Assembly (NCBI GenBank): GCA_963795555.1
Contig: CAWCHZ010000002.1
Span: 124,001 to 188,000, forward strand
Length of the DNA: 64,000 bases
Reading direction: 5' to 3'
Source: CAWCHZ01 sp963795555
GTDB taxonomy: Bacteria; Actinomycetota; Thermoleophilia; Solirubrobacterales; Solirubrobacteraceae
In this document: positions 1 to 8,650 of the stretch, one piece after another
Position numbering within the stretch: the first letter of the stretch is position 1
How the letters are laid out: each line of letters starts with the position of its first letter
The notes under the pieces: model-generated
What the model was told of the DNA's origin: nothing
The model's database searches: none
What the model saw: the letters and a program-made list of their open reading frames with translations, nothing else
Position numbers and translations under genes: made by a program

Positions 1-593
1 TGTCGGTTGGCGCCGGCGCGATCGAGTCGGGCCGCGCGGGCGTCGTCCTGGTGATCGGCGCCGACATCCTCAGCCGCATCACCGATCCCAACGACCGGCG
101 CACGGCTGCGCTGTTCGCCGACGCCGCAGGCGCGGTTGTGATGGTCGCCAGCGACGGTCCCAGCCGGGTCGGCGAGATCGTGCTGCGGGCCGATGGCACG
201 GGCATCGAGTGGATCATCGCCACGCACGAGGAGCGGGTGATCCGGATGGCCGGCCACGAGACCTTCAAGCACGCGGTCGCGCGCCTCAGCGAGGTGACGC
301 TCGAGGCCCTGGCGGCCGCCGGGATGACGACGGACGACATCGATCTGTTCGTCTACCACCAGGCCAACGCGCGGATCCTGCGCGCGCTCGGGGAGCGCCT
401 AGGGTTGCCGCCGGAGAAGATCGTCGACGCGATCGGCGACGTCGGCAACACCTCGTCCGCGTCGATCCCGCTGGCGCTCTGCGCCGCGCTCGACGACGGG
501 CGGCTGCGACCAAGCTCCCGGCTGCTGCTGGGCGCCTTTGGCGCCGGCTTCGTCTGGGGCGCCGGCACGGTCCAGTGGGGGCTCGATGGCTAG
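1..593 (+). CDS. fabH: 3-oxoacyl-ACP synthase III (KAS III), C-terminal part
   Basis: The gene enters from the left edge; the frame is open from base 3 and ends in TAG at 591-593, giving about 196 residues. KAS III condenses acyl-CoA with malonyl-ACP to start type II fatty acid synthesis in the cytoplasm. The conserved His lies in 'VYHQANARIL' and the conserved Asn in 'GNTSSASIPLAL'; the catalytic Cys and N-terminal half lie outside the window. It is the first visible gene of a fab operon and overlaps fabG by 8 nt. Family assignment is firm; substrate chain preference cannot be judged from this half. Confidence 0.93.
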   Translation, partial: SVGAGAIESGRAGVVLVIGADILSRITDPNDRRTAALFADAAGAVVMVASDGPSRVGEIVLRADGTGIEWIIATHEERVIRMAGHETFKHAVARLSEVTLEALAAAGMTTDDIDLFVYHQANARILRALGERLGLPPEKIVDAIGDVGNTSSASIPLALCAALDDGRLRPSSRLLLGAFGAGFVWGAGTVQWGLDG

Positions 594-1392
594 CCCCTCG
601 CAACCGTCGAATGAGGTGGCCAGCGCGCCGGAGCCGTCGAATGAGGGCGCGGTGGCCAGCGCCAACGGCCATCGCGGCTGCGCGCTGGTGACCGGGGCCT
701 CGCGGGGTATCGGCGCGGCCTGCGCCCGCGCATTGGCCGCCGACGGCTGGGTGGTCGGCGTCAACTACCGCGTCGACCGCGACGGGGCACTGGCTGTCGT
801 CGAGCAGATCGAGCGCGCGGGGGGGACCGCGTTGGCGCTCGACGGCGACGTCAGTGACCCGCAGACCGCCGATGCGCTGTTCGCCCAGCTCGAGCAGCGC
901 CATGGGCCGGTGCTCGTGCTCGTCAACAACGCGGGCGTGCGCGCCGACGGCCTGGCTCCGCAGATCGCCGACGCCGACTGGGACCGCGTGCTCGAGACCA
1001 ATCTGTCGGCCGCCTTTCGCCTGACGCGCCGGGCGCTCGGGCCGATGCTGCGCGCACGCTTCGGCCGGGTGATCAACATCGCCTCGATCGTCGGGCTGCG
1101 CGCCAACGCCGGTCAGGCCAACTACGCCGCATCGAAGGCCGGGCTGATCGGCATGACCAAGACGATCGCCGCGGAGGTCGCCCGTCGCGGCATCACCGTC
1201 AATGCCGTCGCGCCCGGGCTGATCGAGACCGGGCTGAGCGAGGGGATCGGCGACGCGCTGCTCAAGAACATCCCGGCGCGACGCGTCGGCTCGCCGGAGG
1301 AGGTTGCGGCCTGCGTACGCTTCCTGGCCTCCGAGCAGGCAAGCTATGTAACGGGCTCGACGTTGACGGTCGACGGCGGGCTGTCGGCCTGA
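586..1392 (+). CDS. fabG: 3-oxoacyl-ACP reductase
   Basis: A 268-residue short-chain dehydrogenase that reduces 3-oxoacyl-ACP with NADPH in fatty acid elongation. The Rossmann motif 'GASRGIG', 'NNAG' and the catalytic 'YAASK' are all present. The ATG at 586 was chosen because it overlaps the fabH stop (ATGGCTAG), although the frame is open further upstream. The first 30 residues are a non-conserved extension containing a repeated PSNE segment, encoded by a 30-nt-period duplication at 604 and 634. Position between fabH and acpP supports FabG over another SDR. Confidence 0.93.
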   Translation: MASPSQPSNEVASAPEPSNEGAVASANGHRGCALVTGASRGIGAACARALAADGWVVGVNYRVDRDGALAVVEQIERAGGTALALDGDVSDPQTADALFAQLEQRHGPVLVLVNNAGVRADGLAPQIADADWDRVLETNLSAAFRLTRRALGPMLRARFGRVINIASIVGLRANAGQANYAASKAGLIGMTKTIAAEVARRGITVNAVAPGLIETGLSEGIGDALLKNIPARRVGSPEEVAACVRFLASEQASYVTGSTLTVDGGLSA

Positions 1393-1415
1393 CAACGCAA
1401 CCCAAGGAGGAGCAG

Positions 1416-1664
1416 ATGGCATCCACCGTAACCCCCGATCAGGTCGAGCAGACGATCGCCGACGCGATCGCCACGCTCGGCCCGGACCGCGCCGACGTCA
1501 CCCGTGACGCAACCTTCGAGGCGCTCGACATCGACTCGCTCGACCTGGTCGAGCTGGCACAGGTGATCGAGGAGGAGTTCGGCGTCGAGATCCGCGGTGA
1601 GGACGCGCGCACGTTCGAGACGGTTGGCGACGCGATCGACTTCGTGGTGGCGCGGGCGACATGA
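1416..1664 (+). CDS. acpP: Acyl carrier protein
   Basis: An 82-residue acidic protein that carries the growing acyl chain on 4'-phosphopantetheine. The attachment Ser sits in 'DIDSLDLVELA', the canonical DSL motif. A strong AAGGAGG ribosome binding site lies about 8 nt before the ATG, stronger than those of its neighbours, fitting a carrier needed in excess. The 3' end overlaps the fabF start by 4 nt (ATGA). Confidence 0.96.
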   Translation: MASTVTPDQVEQTIADAIATLGPDRADVTRDATFEALDIDSLDLVELAQVIEEEFGVEIRGEDARTFETVGDAIDFVVARAT

Positions 1665-2857
1665 CCCGGGCCGTCGCGGTCACCGGCGTCGGCGCGGTAA
1701 CTCCGCTGGGGGACGCCTCCGAGCTGCTGCGCCGCTGGTCAGCGGGCGAGAGCGGGATCGTCGACGGGCTCGGCGCCTGCCGCGACTTCGACCCGACGAC
1801 CCTGCTCTCCAAGAAGGAGGCGCGACGCGCTGACCGCTTCACGCAGCTCGCGATCGCCGCCGCCGAGCAGGCGCTGGCGGCCGCCGGTTGGTCTGATGGG
1901 CTGCCCTATGCGCCGGAGCGCATCGCCTGCGTGATCGGCACGGGGATCGGTGGCATCGGGACGATCGAGGAGCAGCACGACGTGCTCAACGCCGCCGGCG
2001 CCCAGCGCGTCTCGCCGCTGTCGGTGCCGCTGATGATGGGCAACGCCGCCGCGGCCGCCGTGGCGATGCGCTACGGCCTGCACGGCCAGGCCGCGACCAC
2101 CGTGTCGGCGTGCGCGGCGGGCAGCGACGCGATCGGCATGGCGCTGCGGATGCTGCGCGCCGGCGAGGCCGATGCGGTTGTCACCGGCGGTGCCGAGTCC
2201 GCGCTCACGCCGCTGTCGCGCGCCGCCTTCGGCAGCATGGAGGCGACCTCGCCGAGCGGCATCTCGCGCCCCTTCGACGCTCGCCGCGATGGCTTCGTGA
2301 TGGGCGAGGGCGCGGGGGTGCTGGTGCTCGAGGACGCCGCGGCGGCGAAGCGTCGCAACGCGCGGACCTATGGTGAGATCCTCGGCTACGGGGCCAGCTC
2401 GGACGCCTACCACCTGACGGCGCCCGAGCCCAGCGGGGCCGGCGCGGTGCTGGCGATCGAGCGTGCGCTGCAGAACGCCGGCGTCGCTGCCGACGAGGTG
2501 GTCTACATCAACGCGCATGGGACCTCCACGCCGCTCAACGATCGCGTCGAGACCGAGGTCATCAAGCGGGCATTCGGGTCGCGGGCCGAGCAGCTGCCGA
2601 TCTCCTCGACCAAGTCGGCGATTGGGCATCTGCTCGGAGCCGGCGGCGCCGTCGAGGCGATCGTGACGCTGCTCGCGCTGCGCGAGCGCATCGTCCCGCC
2701 GACGCTCGGCTACGAGCAGCCCGACGAGGGCCTCGACCTCGACTACGTCCCCGACATCGGCCGCACGCTGCGGCTCAACGGCCACTCCCGCGCGGTCGCG
2801 ATCTCCAACTCCTTCGGCTTCGGCGGTCACAACGCCGTGATCTGTCTGGCGGCATGA
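1661..2857 (+). CDS. fabF: 3-oxoacyl-ACP synthase II (KAS II)
   Basis: A 398-residue thiolase-fold condensing enzyme that elongates acyl-ACP with malonyl-ACP. The catalytic Cys is in 'TVSACAAGS', the first His in 'NAHGTSTPLND' and the second in 'SAIGHLLGAGG', giving the Cys-His-His triad of the KAS I/II family. It starts by ATGA overlap with acpP and ends by ATGA overlap with the carboxyltransferase gene, so it is probably translationally coupled on both sides. FabB-type specificity cannot be excluded, but the acpP-fabF order is typical of fabF. Confidence 0.95.
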   Translation: MTRAVAVTGVGAVTPLGDASELLRRWSAGESGIVDGLGACRDFDPTTLLSKKEARRADRFTQLAIAAAEQALAAAGWSDGLPYAPERIACVIGTGIGGIGTIEEQHDVLNAAGAQRVSPLSVPLMMGNAAAAAVAMRYGLHGQAATTVSACAAGSDAIGMALRMLRAGEADAVVTGGAESALTPLSRAAFGSMEATSPSGISRPFDARRDGFVMGEGAGVLVLEDAAAAKRRNARTYGEILGYGASSDAYHLTAPEPSGAGAVLAIERALQNAGVAADEVVYINAHGTSTPLNDRVETEVIKRAFGSRAEQLPISSTKSAIGHLLGAGGAVEAIVTLLALRERIVPPTLGYEQPDEGLDLDYVPDIGRTLRLNGHSRAVAISNSFGFGGHNAVICLAA

Positions 2858-4281
2858 GCACCGTGGCGACCGACACCAACACCGCGGCGACCGACACCAA
2901 GCCCGCACGACTCAGCCCGCAGGAGCGGCTGGAGCTGCTCTGCGACCCCGGCTCGCTGCAGCTGCTGCGCACGCAGGTGCAGTCGCGCCACCTGGGCGAC
3001 CGGGCACGCCCCGGCGACGGCGTCGTCGCGGGCGTCGGGGCGGTCGACGACCGCCCCGTCGTTGCCTACGCCCAGGATCCGAGCTTCGCCGGTGGCTCCC
3101 TCGGCGAAGCGCACGCGGGCAGCATCGTGCGCGCGCTGCAGCTTGCCGGGCGCATGCGCGTCCCGATCGTCGGCTTCATCGAGTCCGGCGGCGCGCGCAT
3201 GCAGGAGGGCGTCTATGGCCTCGCCGGCTACGGACGGATCTTCTACGAGACCGTCAAGCTGACTGGCCTGGTGCCCCAGGTCTCCGTGATCACGGGGACC
3301 TCCGCCGGCGGTGGCGCCTACTCGCCGGCGCTGACCGACTTCGTGATCATGACCCACAACGCGGCGATGTTCCTGACCGGCCCGCAGGTCGTGCGCGACG
3401 CGCTCGGCGAGGTCGTCACGGGAGCCGAGCTGGGCGGGCCCAACGTCCATCGCCGCAACGGCGTCTGCCACTTCGTCGCCGACGACGATCGCGCGGCCGC
3501 GACGCTGACTCGCGATCTGCTCTCCTACCTGTCGGGCGCGATACAGCGCGGTGAGACGCCGCCCGCGCCGGCGCCGGATCCCTCGATCCACGTGCCGCGC
3601 GAGGCGCGCCGCGGCTATGACATCCGCCGCGTGATCGAGTCGCTTGCCGACGAGGGCCGCATGCTGGAGTGCTGGGACCGCTGGGGGCGCAACCTGGTGA
3701 CCGGCTTCTTTCGCCTCGGCGGGCGCCCGGTCGCGGTTGTCGCCAACCAGCCCCATCACCTCGGCGGGGTCCTCGACGCGGTGGCCTCGGAAAAGGGCGC
3801 GCGCTTCGTGGGCACCTGCGACAAGCTCGGCGTCCCGCTCGTGGTGCTCGTCGACACGCCCGGCTACATGCCCGGCACGCGCCAGGAGGCGCAGGGGGTG
3901 ATCCGCCACGGCGCGAGCCTCGTGCGTGCGTTCGCCGCCGCGACCGTGCCGCGCGTGACCGTCGTGCTGCGCAAGGCCTACGGCGGCGCGTACATTACGA
4001 TGAACTCCAAGGATCTCGGCGCCGACCTGGTCTTCGCCTGGCCCGACGCCGAGATCGGCGTGATGGCCGCGCGGCCCGCAGTGGCGATCGTCCACCGGCG
4101 CGAGCTCGCCGAGGCCGCCGATGCCGACGCCCACCATCGCATGCTTGCCGACGCCTACGCCGATCGTCACCTGCGCGCCGCCGTCGCGGCGCAGGATGGC
4201 TTCATCGACGAGCTGATCGATCCGGTCGACACGCGCGACCGGCTCTCGCGCGCTCTGGACCTCCTCGCAGGACAGCGTTGA
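2854..4281 (+). CDS. Acyl-CoA carboxylase carboxyltransferase subunit (AccD/PccB type)
   Basis: A 475-residue carboxyltransferase with two crotonase-like halves on one chain. It transfers CO2 from biotin to acetyl-CoA or propionyl-CoA to make the extender unit. Oxyanion-type glycine motifs are visible in 'SGGARMQEG', 'GTSAGGGAYSPA', 'DTPGYMPGTRQE' and 'KAYGGAYITM'. Actinobacterial enzymes of this type pair with a separate biotinylated alpha chain, which is not in the window. Position in the fab operon favours acetyl-CoA. Residues 3-16 come from an exact-length tandem duplication of 21 nt (2859-2900, one mismatch), probably a non-structured tail. Confidence 0.88.
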   Translation: MSTVATDTNTAATDTKPARLSPQERLELLCDPGSLQLLRTQVQSRHLGDRARPGDGVVAGVGAVDDRPVVAYAQDPSFAGGSLGEAHAGSIVRALQLAGRMRVPIVGFIESGGARMQEGVYGLAGYGRIFYETVKLTGLVPQVSVITGTSAGGGAYSPALTDFVIMTHNAAMFLTGPQVVRDALGEVVTGAELGGPNVHRRNGVCHFVADDDRAAATLTRDLLSYLSGAIQRGETPPAPAPDPSIHVPREARRGYDIRRVIESLADEGRMLECWDRWGRNLVTGFFRLGGRPVAVVANQPHHLGGVLDAVASEKGARFVGTCDKLGVPLVVLVDTPGYMPGTRQEAQGVIRHGASLVRAFAAATVPRVTVVLRKAYGGAYITMNSKDLGADLVFAWPDAEIGVMAARPAVAIVHRRELAEAADADAHHRMLADAYADRHLRAAVAAQDGFIDELIDPVDTRDRLSRALDLLAGQR

Positions 4282-4949
4282 GCCCCCGCGTCGTCTCCTG
4301 CTATGTCGCCGTCGGCGACAGCTTCACGGCTGGCACGCCGGACGAGGCCGGCGGCACCTGGTCAGACCAGCTCGCCGGCTCGCTCGCCAAGGTCAACCCG
4401 GCCCTGCGCTACCGCAATCTCGCCTTCTCCGGCGCGCGTTGCGAGCAGCTCAAGGCGCAGCTCGAGCAGGCGCTGGCGCTGCAGCCGGATCTGGTGACGC
4501 TCACCTGCGGGGCCAACGACGTGCTGGAGTCGCTGCGCCCCGACCTCGACGCCGTCGCCGCCGACCTCGACGACGCGATCGGCCGGCTGCGCTCGGCGCT
4601 GCCCGACGCGATCCTCGCGACCGCCACCTATCCGGATGTCACGCGCTTCCGGCCGTTCCATCCGCGCTCGCGCGCGCGGATCGTCGCCGGGCTGGTCGCG
4701 GTCAACGACGCGATTCGCACCGTCGCCGCGGCGCACGACGTGGCCGTGCTCGACGCGGCCGAGGACCCCCGCGCCAACGTGCGCGAGTACTTCGCCGATG
4801 ACGGCTATCACTGCTCGCCCGTCGGCCATCGACAAGCGGCCGCGGCGTTTCGGCTGCTGCTGAGCCGCCAATTCTCGATCGCCCTGCCCGATGGGGCCCT
4901 CTCCGACGGGATGCTGCCCGGAGGAAGGTCGATCGTCGGAAGCTCCTGA
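4278..4949 (+). CDS. SGNH/GDSL-family hydrolase
   Basis: A 223-residue esterase or lipase-like protein of the SGNH fold. Block I 'VGDSFTAG' holds the nucleophile Ser, 'AFSGAR' gives the block II Gly, 'CGAND' the block III Asn, and 'DGYHCSPVGH' the Asp-His pair. There is no signal peptide, so it should act in the cytoplasm. The start is a TTG overlapping the carboxyltransferase stop (TTGA), which places it in the fab operon. The substrate is unknown; an acyl-CoA or acyl-ester thioesterase-like role is possible from context only. Confidence 0.8.
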   Translation: MSPRVVSCYVAVGDSFTAGTPDEAGGTWSDQLAGSLAKVNPALRYRNLAFSGARCEQLKAQLEQALALQPDLVTLTCGANDVLESLRPDLDAVAADLDDAIGRLRSALPDAILATATYPDVTRFRPFHPRSRARIVAGLVAVNDAIRTVAAAHDVAVLDAAEDPRANVREYFADDGYHCSPVGHRQAAAAFRLLLSRQFSIALPDGALSDGMLPGGRSIVGSS

Positions 4950-4962
4950 GGAGGCACGCGAC

Positions 4963-5787
4963 GTGACGATGAGCGAGCAGCTGCAAACCACCGGTGCGAC
5001 CGTCGAGCAGCCGCTGCTGGCGGGCAAGCGGCTGCTGATCACCGGCGTCGTGACCCGTCACAGCATCGCCTGGGCGGTCGCCGAGCATGCCCAGCGCGCG
5101 GGCGCCGAGGTGGTCCTGACGAGCTTTGGGCGCGCGCTGTCGCTGACGCGCCGGGCTGCCCGCCAGCTGCCCGTCGCGGCCGACGTGCTCGAGCTCGACG
5201 TCACCAGCGAAGCGGACCTCGTGCGCGTCGCGGAGCAGCTCGACGAACGCTGGGGGGCGCTCGACGGGGCGCTGCATGCGATCGCCTTTGCCCCGCCCGA
5301 TGCGCTTGGAGGCAGGTTCCTCGAGACCTCGGCGGCCAGCGCCCGCACGGCGTTCGAGGTCAGCGCCTTCTCCTACAAGTCGCTCGCCCACGCGCTGACG
5401 CCACTGCTCGAGCGCGCCGGTGGCGGCAGCCTCGTCGGGATGAGCTTCGACCCCTCGCGGGCCTGGCCGGTCTACGACTGGATGGGCGTCTCCAAGGCGG
5501 CGCTGGAGGCTGTCTGCCGCTACCTCAGCCGCGACCTCGGCCCGCGGCGGATCCGTGCCAACATCGTCTCGGCCGGACCGTTGAAGACGGTCGCGGCGGA
5601 GAGCATCCCGGGCTTCGAGCGGCTCGCCGGAGCGTGGACGACGTGTGCGCCGCTGGGTTGGGACACCGCCGACGCCGGCCCGGTCGCGCGCGCGGCGTGC
5701 TTTTTGCTGTCCGATTGGGCGACCGCGATCACGGGCGAGGTGCTGCACGTGGATGGCGGCTTCCACGCGGTCGCCGCGCTGCCCTGA
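4963..5787 (+). CDS. fabI: Enoyl-ACP reductase
   Basis: A 274-residue SDR-superfamily protein that reduces trans-2-enoyl-ACP in the last step of each elongation cycle. It has the FabI-type Tyr-x6-Lys ('YDWMGVSK') rather than Tyr-x3-Lys, the divergent N-terminal nucleotide motif 'GVVTRHSIAWAVA' and the C-terminal 'ITGEVLHVDGGFHA'. A GAGGAGG site at 4948-4954 is 8 nt from a GTG at 4963 and 14 nt from the ATG at 4969, so the GTG was preferred. It closes the fatty acid operon and is the usual target of isoniazid- or triclosan-type inhibitors in the family. Confidence 0.92.
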   Translation: MTMSEQLQTTGATVEQPLLAGKRLLITGVVTRHSIAWAVAEHAQRAGAEVVLTSFGRALSLTRRAARQLPVAADVLELDVTSEADLVRVAEQLDERWGALDGALHAIAFAPPDALGGRFLETSAASARTAFEVSAFSYKSLAHALTPLLERAGGGSLVGMSFDPSRAWPVYDWMGVSKAALEAVCRYLSRDLGPRRIRANIVSAGPLKTVAAESIPGFERLAGAWTTCAPLGWDTADAGPVARAACFLLSDWATAITGEVLHVDGGFHAVAALP

Positions 5788-5873
5788 CGGCGCGTGGACG
5801 CCGCGGCCGCTGGTCGCCGCCGCGCCGAGCGAGTACCTTGCCGTCGCAGCCGTCTAGCGAAGGGAGGACTCTC

Positions 5874-6416
5874 GTGCACCCATCCACCAGCTCCCCCGGG
5901 AGCCTGAAGCGCGCCGCGCTGGTCATCTGCGCGGCGGCCCTCGTCGTTGCGCTGGCGCTTGCCATCACTGCGCGCGCCGCCACCGCCACCAAGGCCAGCA
6001 CGTCGCGCTGCGCGACGGCCGGGCTCGTGATCTGGCTCGACACGCAGGGCAACGGCGCCGCCGGCAGCATCTACTACCACCTGCGCTTCACCAACCTGTC
6101 CGGCCGCCGCTGCACGCTGCGCGGCTATCCAGGCGTCTCGGCGGTCAACCTCGCCGGCCACCAGGTGGGCAGCGCGGCGTCGCGCGACAACGCCATCCCC
6201 ATGACCACCGTGACGCTCGGCAAGGGCGCCACCGCGACCGCCGTGCTGCGGATCGTCGAGGCGGGCAACTTCCCGGCCTCGAGCTGCCATCAGGTCACGG
6301 CCGCCGGGCTGCGCGTCTTTCCGCCCGGCCAGCGCAGGGCGACGGTCGTCCCGTTCCCGTTCGACGCCTGCTCGCGTCGCGGGCCGGTGTACCTGAGCGT
6401 GCGGGCGGTGACGTAG
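5874..6416 (+). CDS. Secreted DUF4232 protein
   Basis: A 180-residue exported protein. A GTG start at 5874 follows GGGAGG by 6 nt; residues 13-36 form a hydrophobic signal segment ending near 'AARAATA'. The mature part has four Cys in 'SRCATAGL', 'RCTLRGYPGVS', 'SSCHQVTA' and 'DACSRR', the pattern of DUF4232 proteins of actinobacteria, which are often envelope proteins of unknown role. It stands alone after fabI, with its own ribosome binding site. The molecular function is unknown. Confidence 0.75.
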   Translation: MHPSTSSPGSLKRAALVICAAALVVALALAITARAATATKASTSRCATAGLVIWLDTQGNGAAGSIYYHLRFTNLSGRRCTLRGYPGVSAVNLAGHQVGSAASRDNAIPMTTVTLGKGATATAVLRIVEAGNFPASSCHQVTAAGLRVFPPGQRRATVVPFPFDACSRRGPVYLSVRAVT

Positions 6417-6483
6417 CGGCCGCGACCGCTTGCGGTTGCCTGGCCCCGTCCGGCTTCCGGGTTAGGGCCGCCACTGGCGCGCA

Positions 6484-6550
6484 CCTCGCCCACAAAACGG
6501 GCTCGGTGCGGCGGTGGCGGCAGCCCGCACCGAGGCATTTGTGGCCGAGG
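6484..6550. promoter_or_regulatory. Long imperfect hairpin upstream of cysNC
   Basis: Three nested paired blocks form one hairpin: 6484-6488 with 6546-6550 (5 bp), 6490-6496 with 6538-6544 (7 bp) and CTCGGTGCGG 6502-6511 with 6525-6534 (10 bp), closing on a 13-nt loop. There is no U tract. It ends 75 nt before the cysNC ATG, and a TAGAAT -10-like hexamer follows at 6584-6589. It could be the terminator of the DUF4232 gene, a protein operator or a structured leader; the sequence does not decide. Confidence 0.6.
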
Positions 6551-6625
6551 GCGGGCGGCCGCGGTGCCCTTCGAAGCGAGCGCTAGAATTACCCAAATCC
6601 GAATCTGCTTTAGGAATTTTTGGTC

Positions 6626-8611
6626 ATGACCCAGTCTGAGCGCGCTGGAGCCAACGGGGCCGGGCCGACGTCCGCCCCGTCAGTCGCGAGCGCCGCGCAG
6701 GCGGCCGATGTGGCGGCCTCGTTGCGCGTCGGCGCCCAGCTGCTGCGCGTCGCGACGGCCGGATCCGTGGACGATGGCAAGAGCACGCTCATCGGCCGCC
6801 TCCTGCACGACACGCGCTCGATCCTCGAGGATCAGCTGGAGTCCGTCGCGCGGACCAGCCGCGAGCGCGGTGACGGGCGTCTCGATCTCGCGCTGCTGAC
6901 CGATGGCCTGCGCGCCGAGCGCGAGCAGGGCATCACGATCGACGTCGCCTACCGCTTCTTCTCAACGGCGCGGCGCTCGTTCATCCTCGCCGACACGCCG
7001 GGGCACGTCCGCTACACGCGCAACATGGTCACCGGCGCCTCGCTGGCCGACGTCGCGCTCGTCCTGATCGACGCTCGCCACGGCGTGCGCGAGCAGTCCA
7101 AGCGCCATCTGTTCATCGCGGCCACGCTGCGCGTGCCGCATGTCCTCGCCTGCGTCAACAAGATGGACCTCGTCGACTGGAGCGAGGAGACCTTCGCCCG
7201 CATCGGCGCCGACTTCAGCGCCTGCGCGCAGCGGGTCGGTGTCGGCGACGTCACCGTCATCCCGATCAGCGCACTGATGGGGGACAACGTGGTCGAGCGC
7301 TCGCAGGCGATGGGCTGGTACGACGGGCCGCCGCTGCTCCAATACCTGGAGGAGCTCGACGTCGCCGGCGACCAGCGCGATCGTCACGACGCCCGCCTGC
7401 CGGTGCAGTGGGTGATCCGCCCCCATGACGACGCCCACCACGACTACCGGGGCTACGCCGGCCAGGTCAGCGGTGGCGTGCTGCGCCCCGGCGACGAGAT
7501 CGAGGTCCTGCCCAGCGGCGCGCGCACGCGGATCGCCCGCATCGACACCTTCGATGGCCCGCTGCAGGAGGCCTTCCCGCCGATGGCGGTGACCGTGCTG
7601 CTCGAAGACGAGCTCGACATCTCGCGCGGCGACGTGCTCTGCCATCCGCGGGCGCGCCCGGCGGTGAGCCGCGAGATCGCCGCGACCGTCTGCTGGATGG
7701 ACGAGCGGCCGGCGCGCGTTGGAGGGCGCTATCTGATCAAGCACACCACGCGCACGACGCGGGCGCAGCTGGCGCGCATCGACAGCCGCATCGACGTCGA
7801 GTCGCTGGCTCCTGGCGACGCCCACGACGCGCTCGAGCTCAACGACATCGGGCAGGTGCTGCTGCGCACCGCAGCACCGCTGATCATCGACCGCTACGCC
7901 ACCAACCGCGCCACCGGCAGCTTCATCCTGATCGACGAGGCCAGCCACGCGACGGTCGCGGCGGGGATGATCACCGAGGACCGCCCGAGCGCTCCGCGCA
8001 GCCCCAACGTCGTCTGGCAGCAGGGCGCGGTGCGCCGCATGCAGCGCTGGGCGGCGATTGGCCAGCGCGGCGCTACGGTCTGGTTCACGGGACTGCCGGG
8101 GTCGGGCAAGTCGACGCTTGCCGCCGGCCTGGAGGCGCGCCTGGTGGCGCGCGGCCGGGCGGCCTATCTGCTCGACGGCGACAACCTGCGCCATGGGCTC
8201 TGCGGTGACCTCGGCTTCGATGCCGCGGCGCGCGCGGAGAACGTGCGCCGCGCGGGCGAGGTGGCACGGATCCTCGTCGACGCCGGCGCGGTGGCGTTGG
8301 TGTCGCTCGTCTCGCCCTACGCTGCCGATCGCGAGGCCGTGCGCGCCCGCCACGAGACCGACGAGCTGCCCTTCCTCGAGGTCTGGGTCGACACGCCGCT
8401 GGAGGAGTGCGAGCGCCGCGATCCGAAGGGCCTCTATCGCCGCGCACGCGCGGGCGAGATCGCTGGGATGACGGGAATCGACGATCCCTACGAGCCTCCC
8501 AGCCATGCCGACCTCACGATCGCCGGCAACGGCGAGCTCGACGCGGCGCTCCATGCGCTCGAGGCGCTGCTCGCGCGGCGCGGGGTGCTCAGCCTTCCCG
8601 ACGCCTTCTAG
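6626..8611 (+). CDS. cysNC: Bifunctional sulfate adenylyltransferase GTPase subunit / APS kinase
   Basis: A 661-residue fusion for assimilatory sulfate activation. The N-terminal CysN GTPase (about residues 30-440) has G1 'GSVDDGKST', G3 'DTPGH' and G4 'NKMD' and drives APS formation. The C-terminal CysC APS kinase (about 465-655) has P-loop 'GLPGSGKST' and 'DGDNLRHGL' and makes PAPS. ATG 6626 was chosen over an in-frame TTG two codons earlier. The partner catalytic subunit CysD, which usually precedes cysN, is absent here and must be encoded elsewhere if the enzyme is active. Confidence 0.92.
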   Translation: MTQSERAGANGAGPTSAPSVASAAQAADVAASLRVGAQLLRVATAGSVDDGKSTLIGRLLHDTRSILEDQLESVARTSRERGDGRLDLALLTDGLRAEREQGITIDVAYRFFSTARRSFILADTPGHVRYTRNMVTGASLADVALVLIDARHGVREQSKRHLFIAATLRVPHVLACVNKMDLVDWSEETFARIGADFSACAQRVGVGDVTVIPISALMGDNVVERSQAMGWYDGPPLLQYLEELDVAGDQRDRHDARLPVQWVIRPHDDAHHDYRGYAGQVSGGVLRPGDEIEVLPSGARTRIARIDTFDGPLQEAFPPMAVTVLLEDELDISRGDVLCHPRARPAVSREIAATVCWMDERPARVGGRYLIKHTTRTTRAQLARIDSRIDVESLAPGDAHDALELNDIGQVLLRTAAPLIIDRYATNRATGSFILIDEASHATVAAGMITEDRPSAPRSPNVVWQQGAVRRMQRWAAIGQRGATVWFTGLPGSGKSTLAAGLEARLVARGRAAYLLDGDNLRHGLCGDLGFDAAARAENVRRAGEVARILVDAGAVALVSLVSPYAADREAVRARHETDELPFLEVWVDTPLEECERRDPKGLYRRARAGEIAGMTGIDDPYEPPSHADLTIAGNGELDAALHALEALLARRGVLSLPDAF

Positions 8612-8650
8612 CGAGGGGTCGGGCCCGCTGACGGCGACCGGCGCCCGCGC

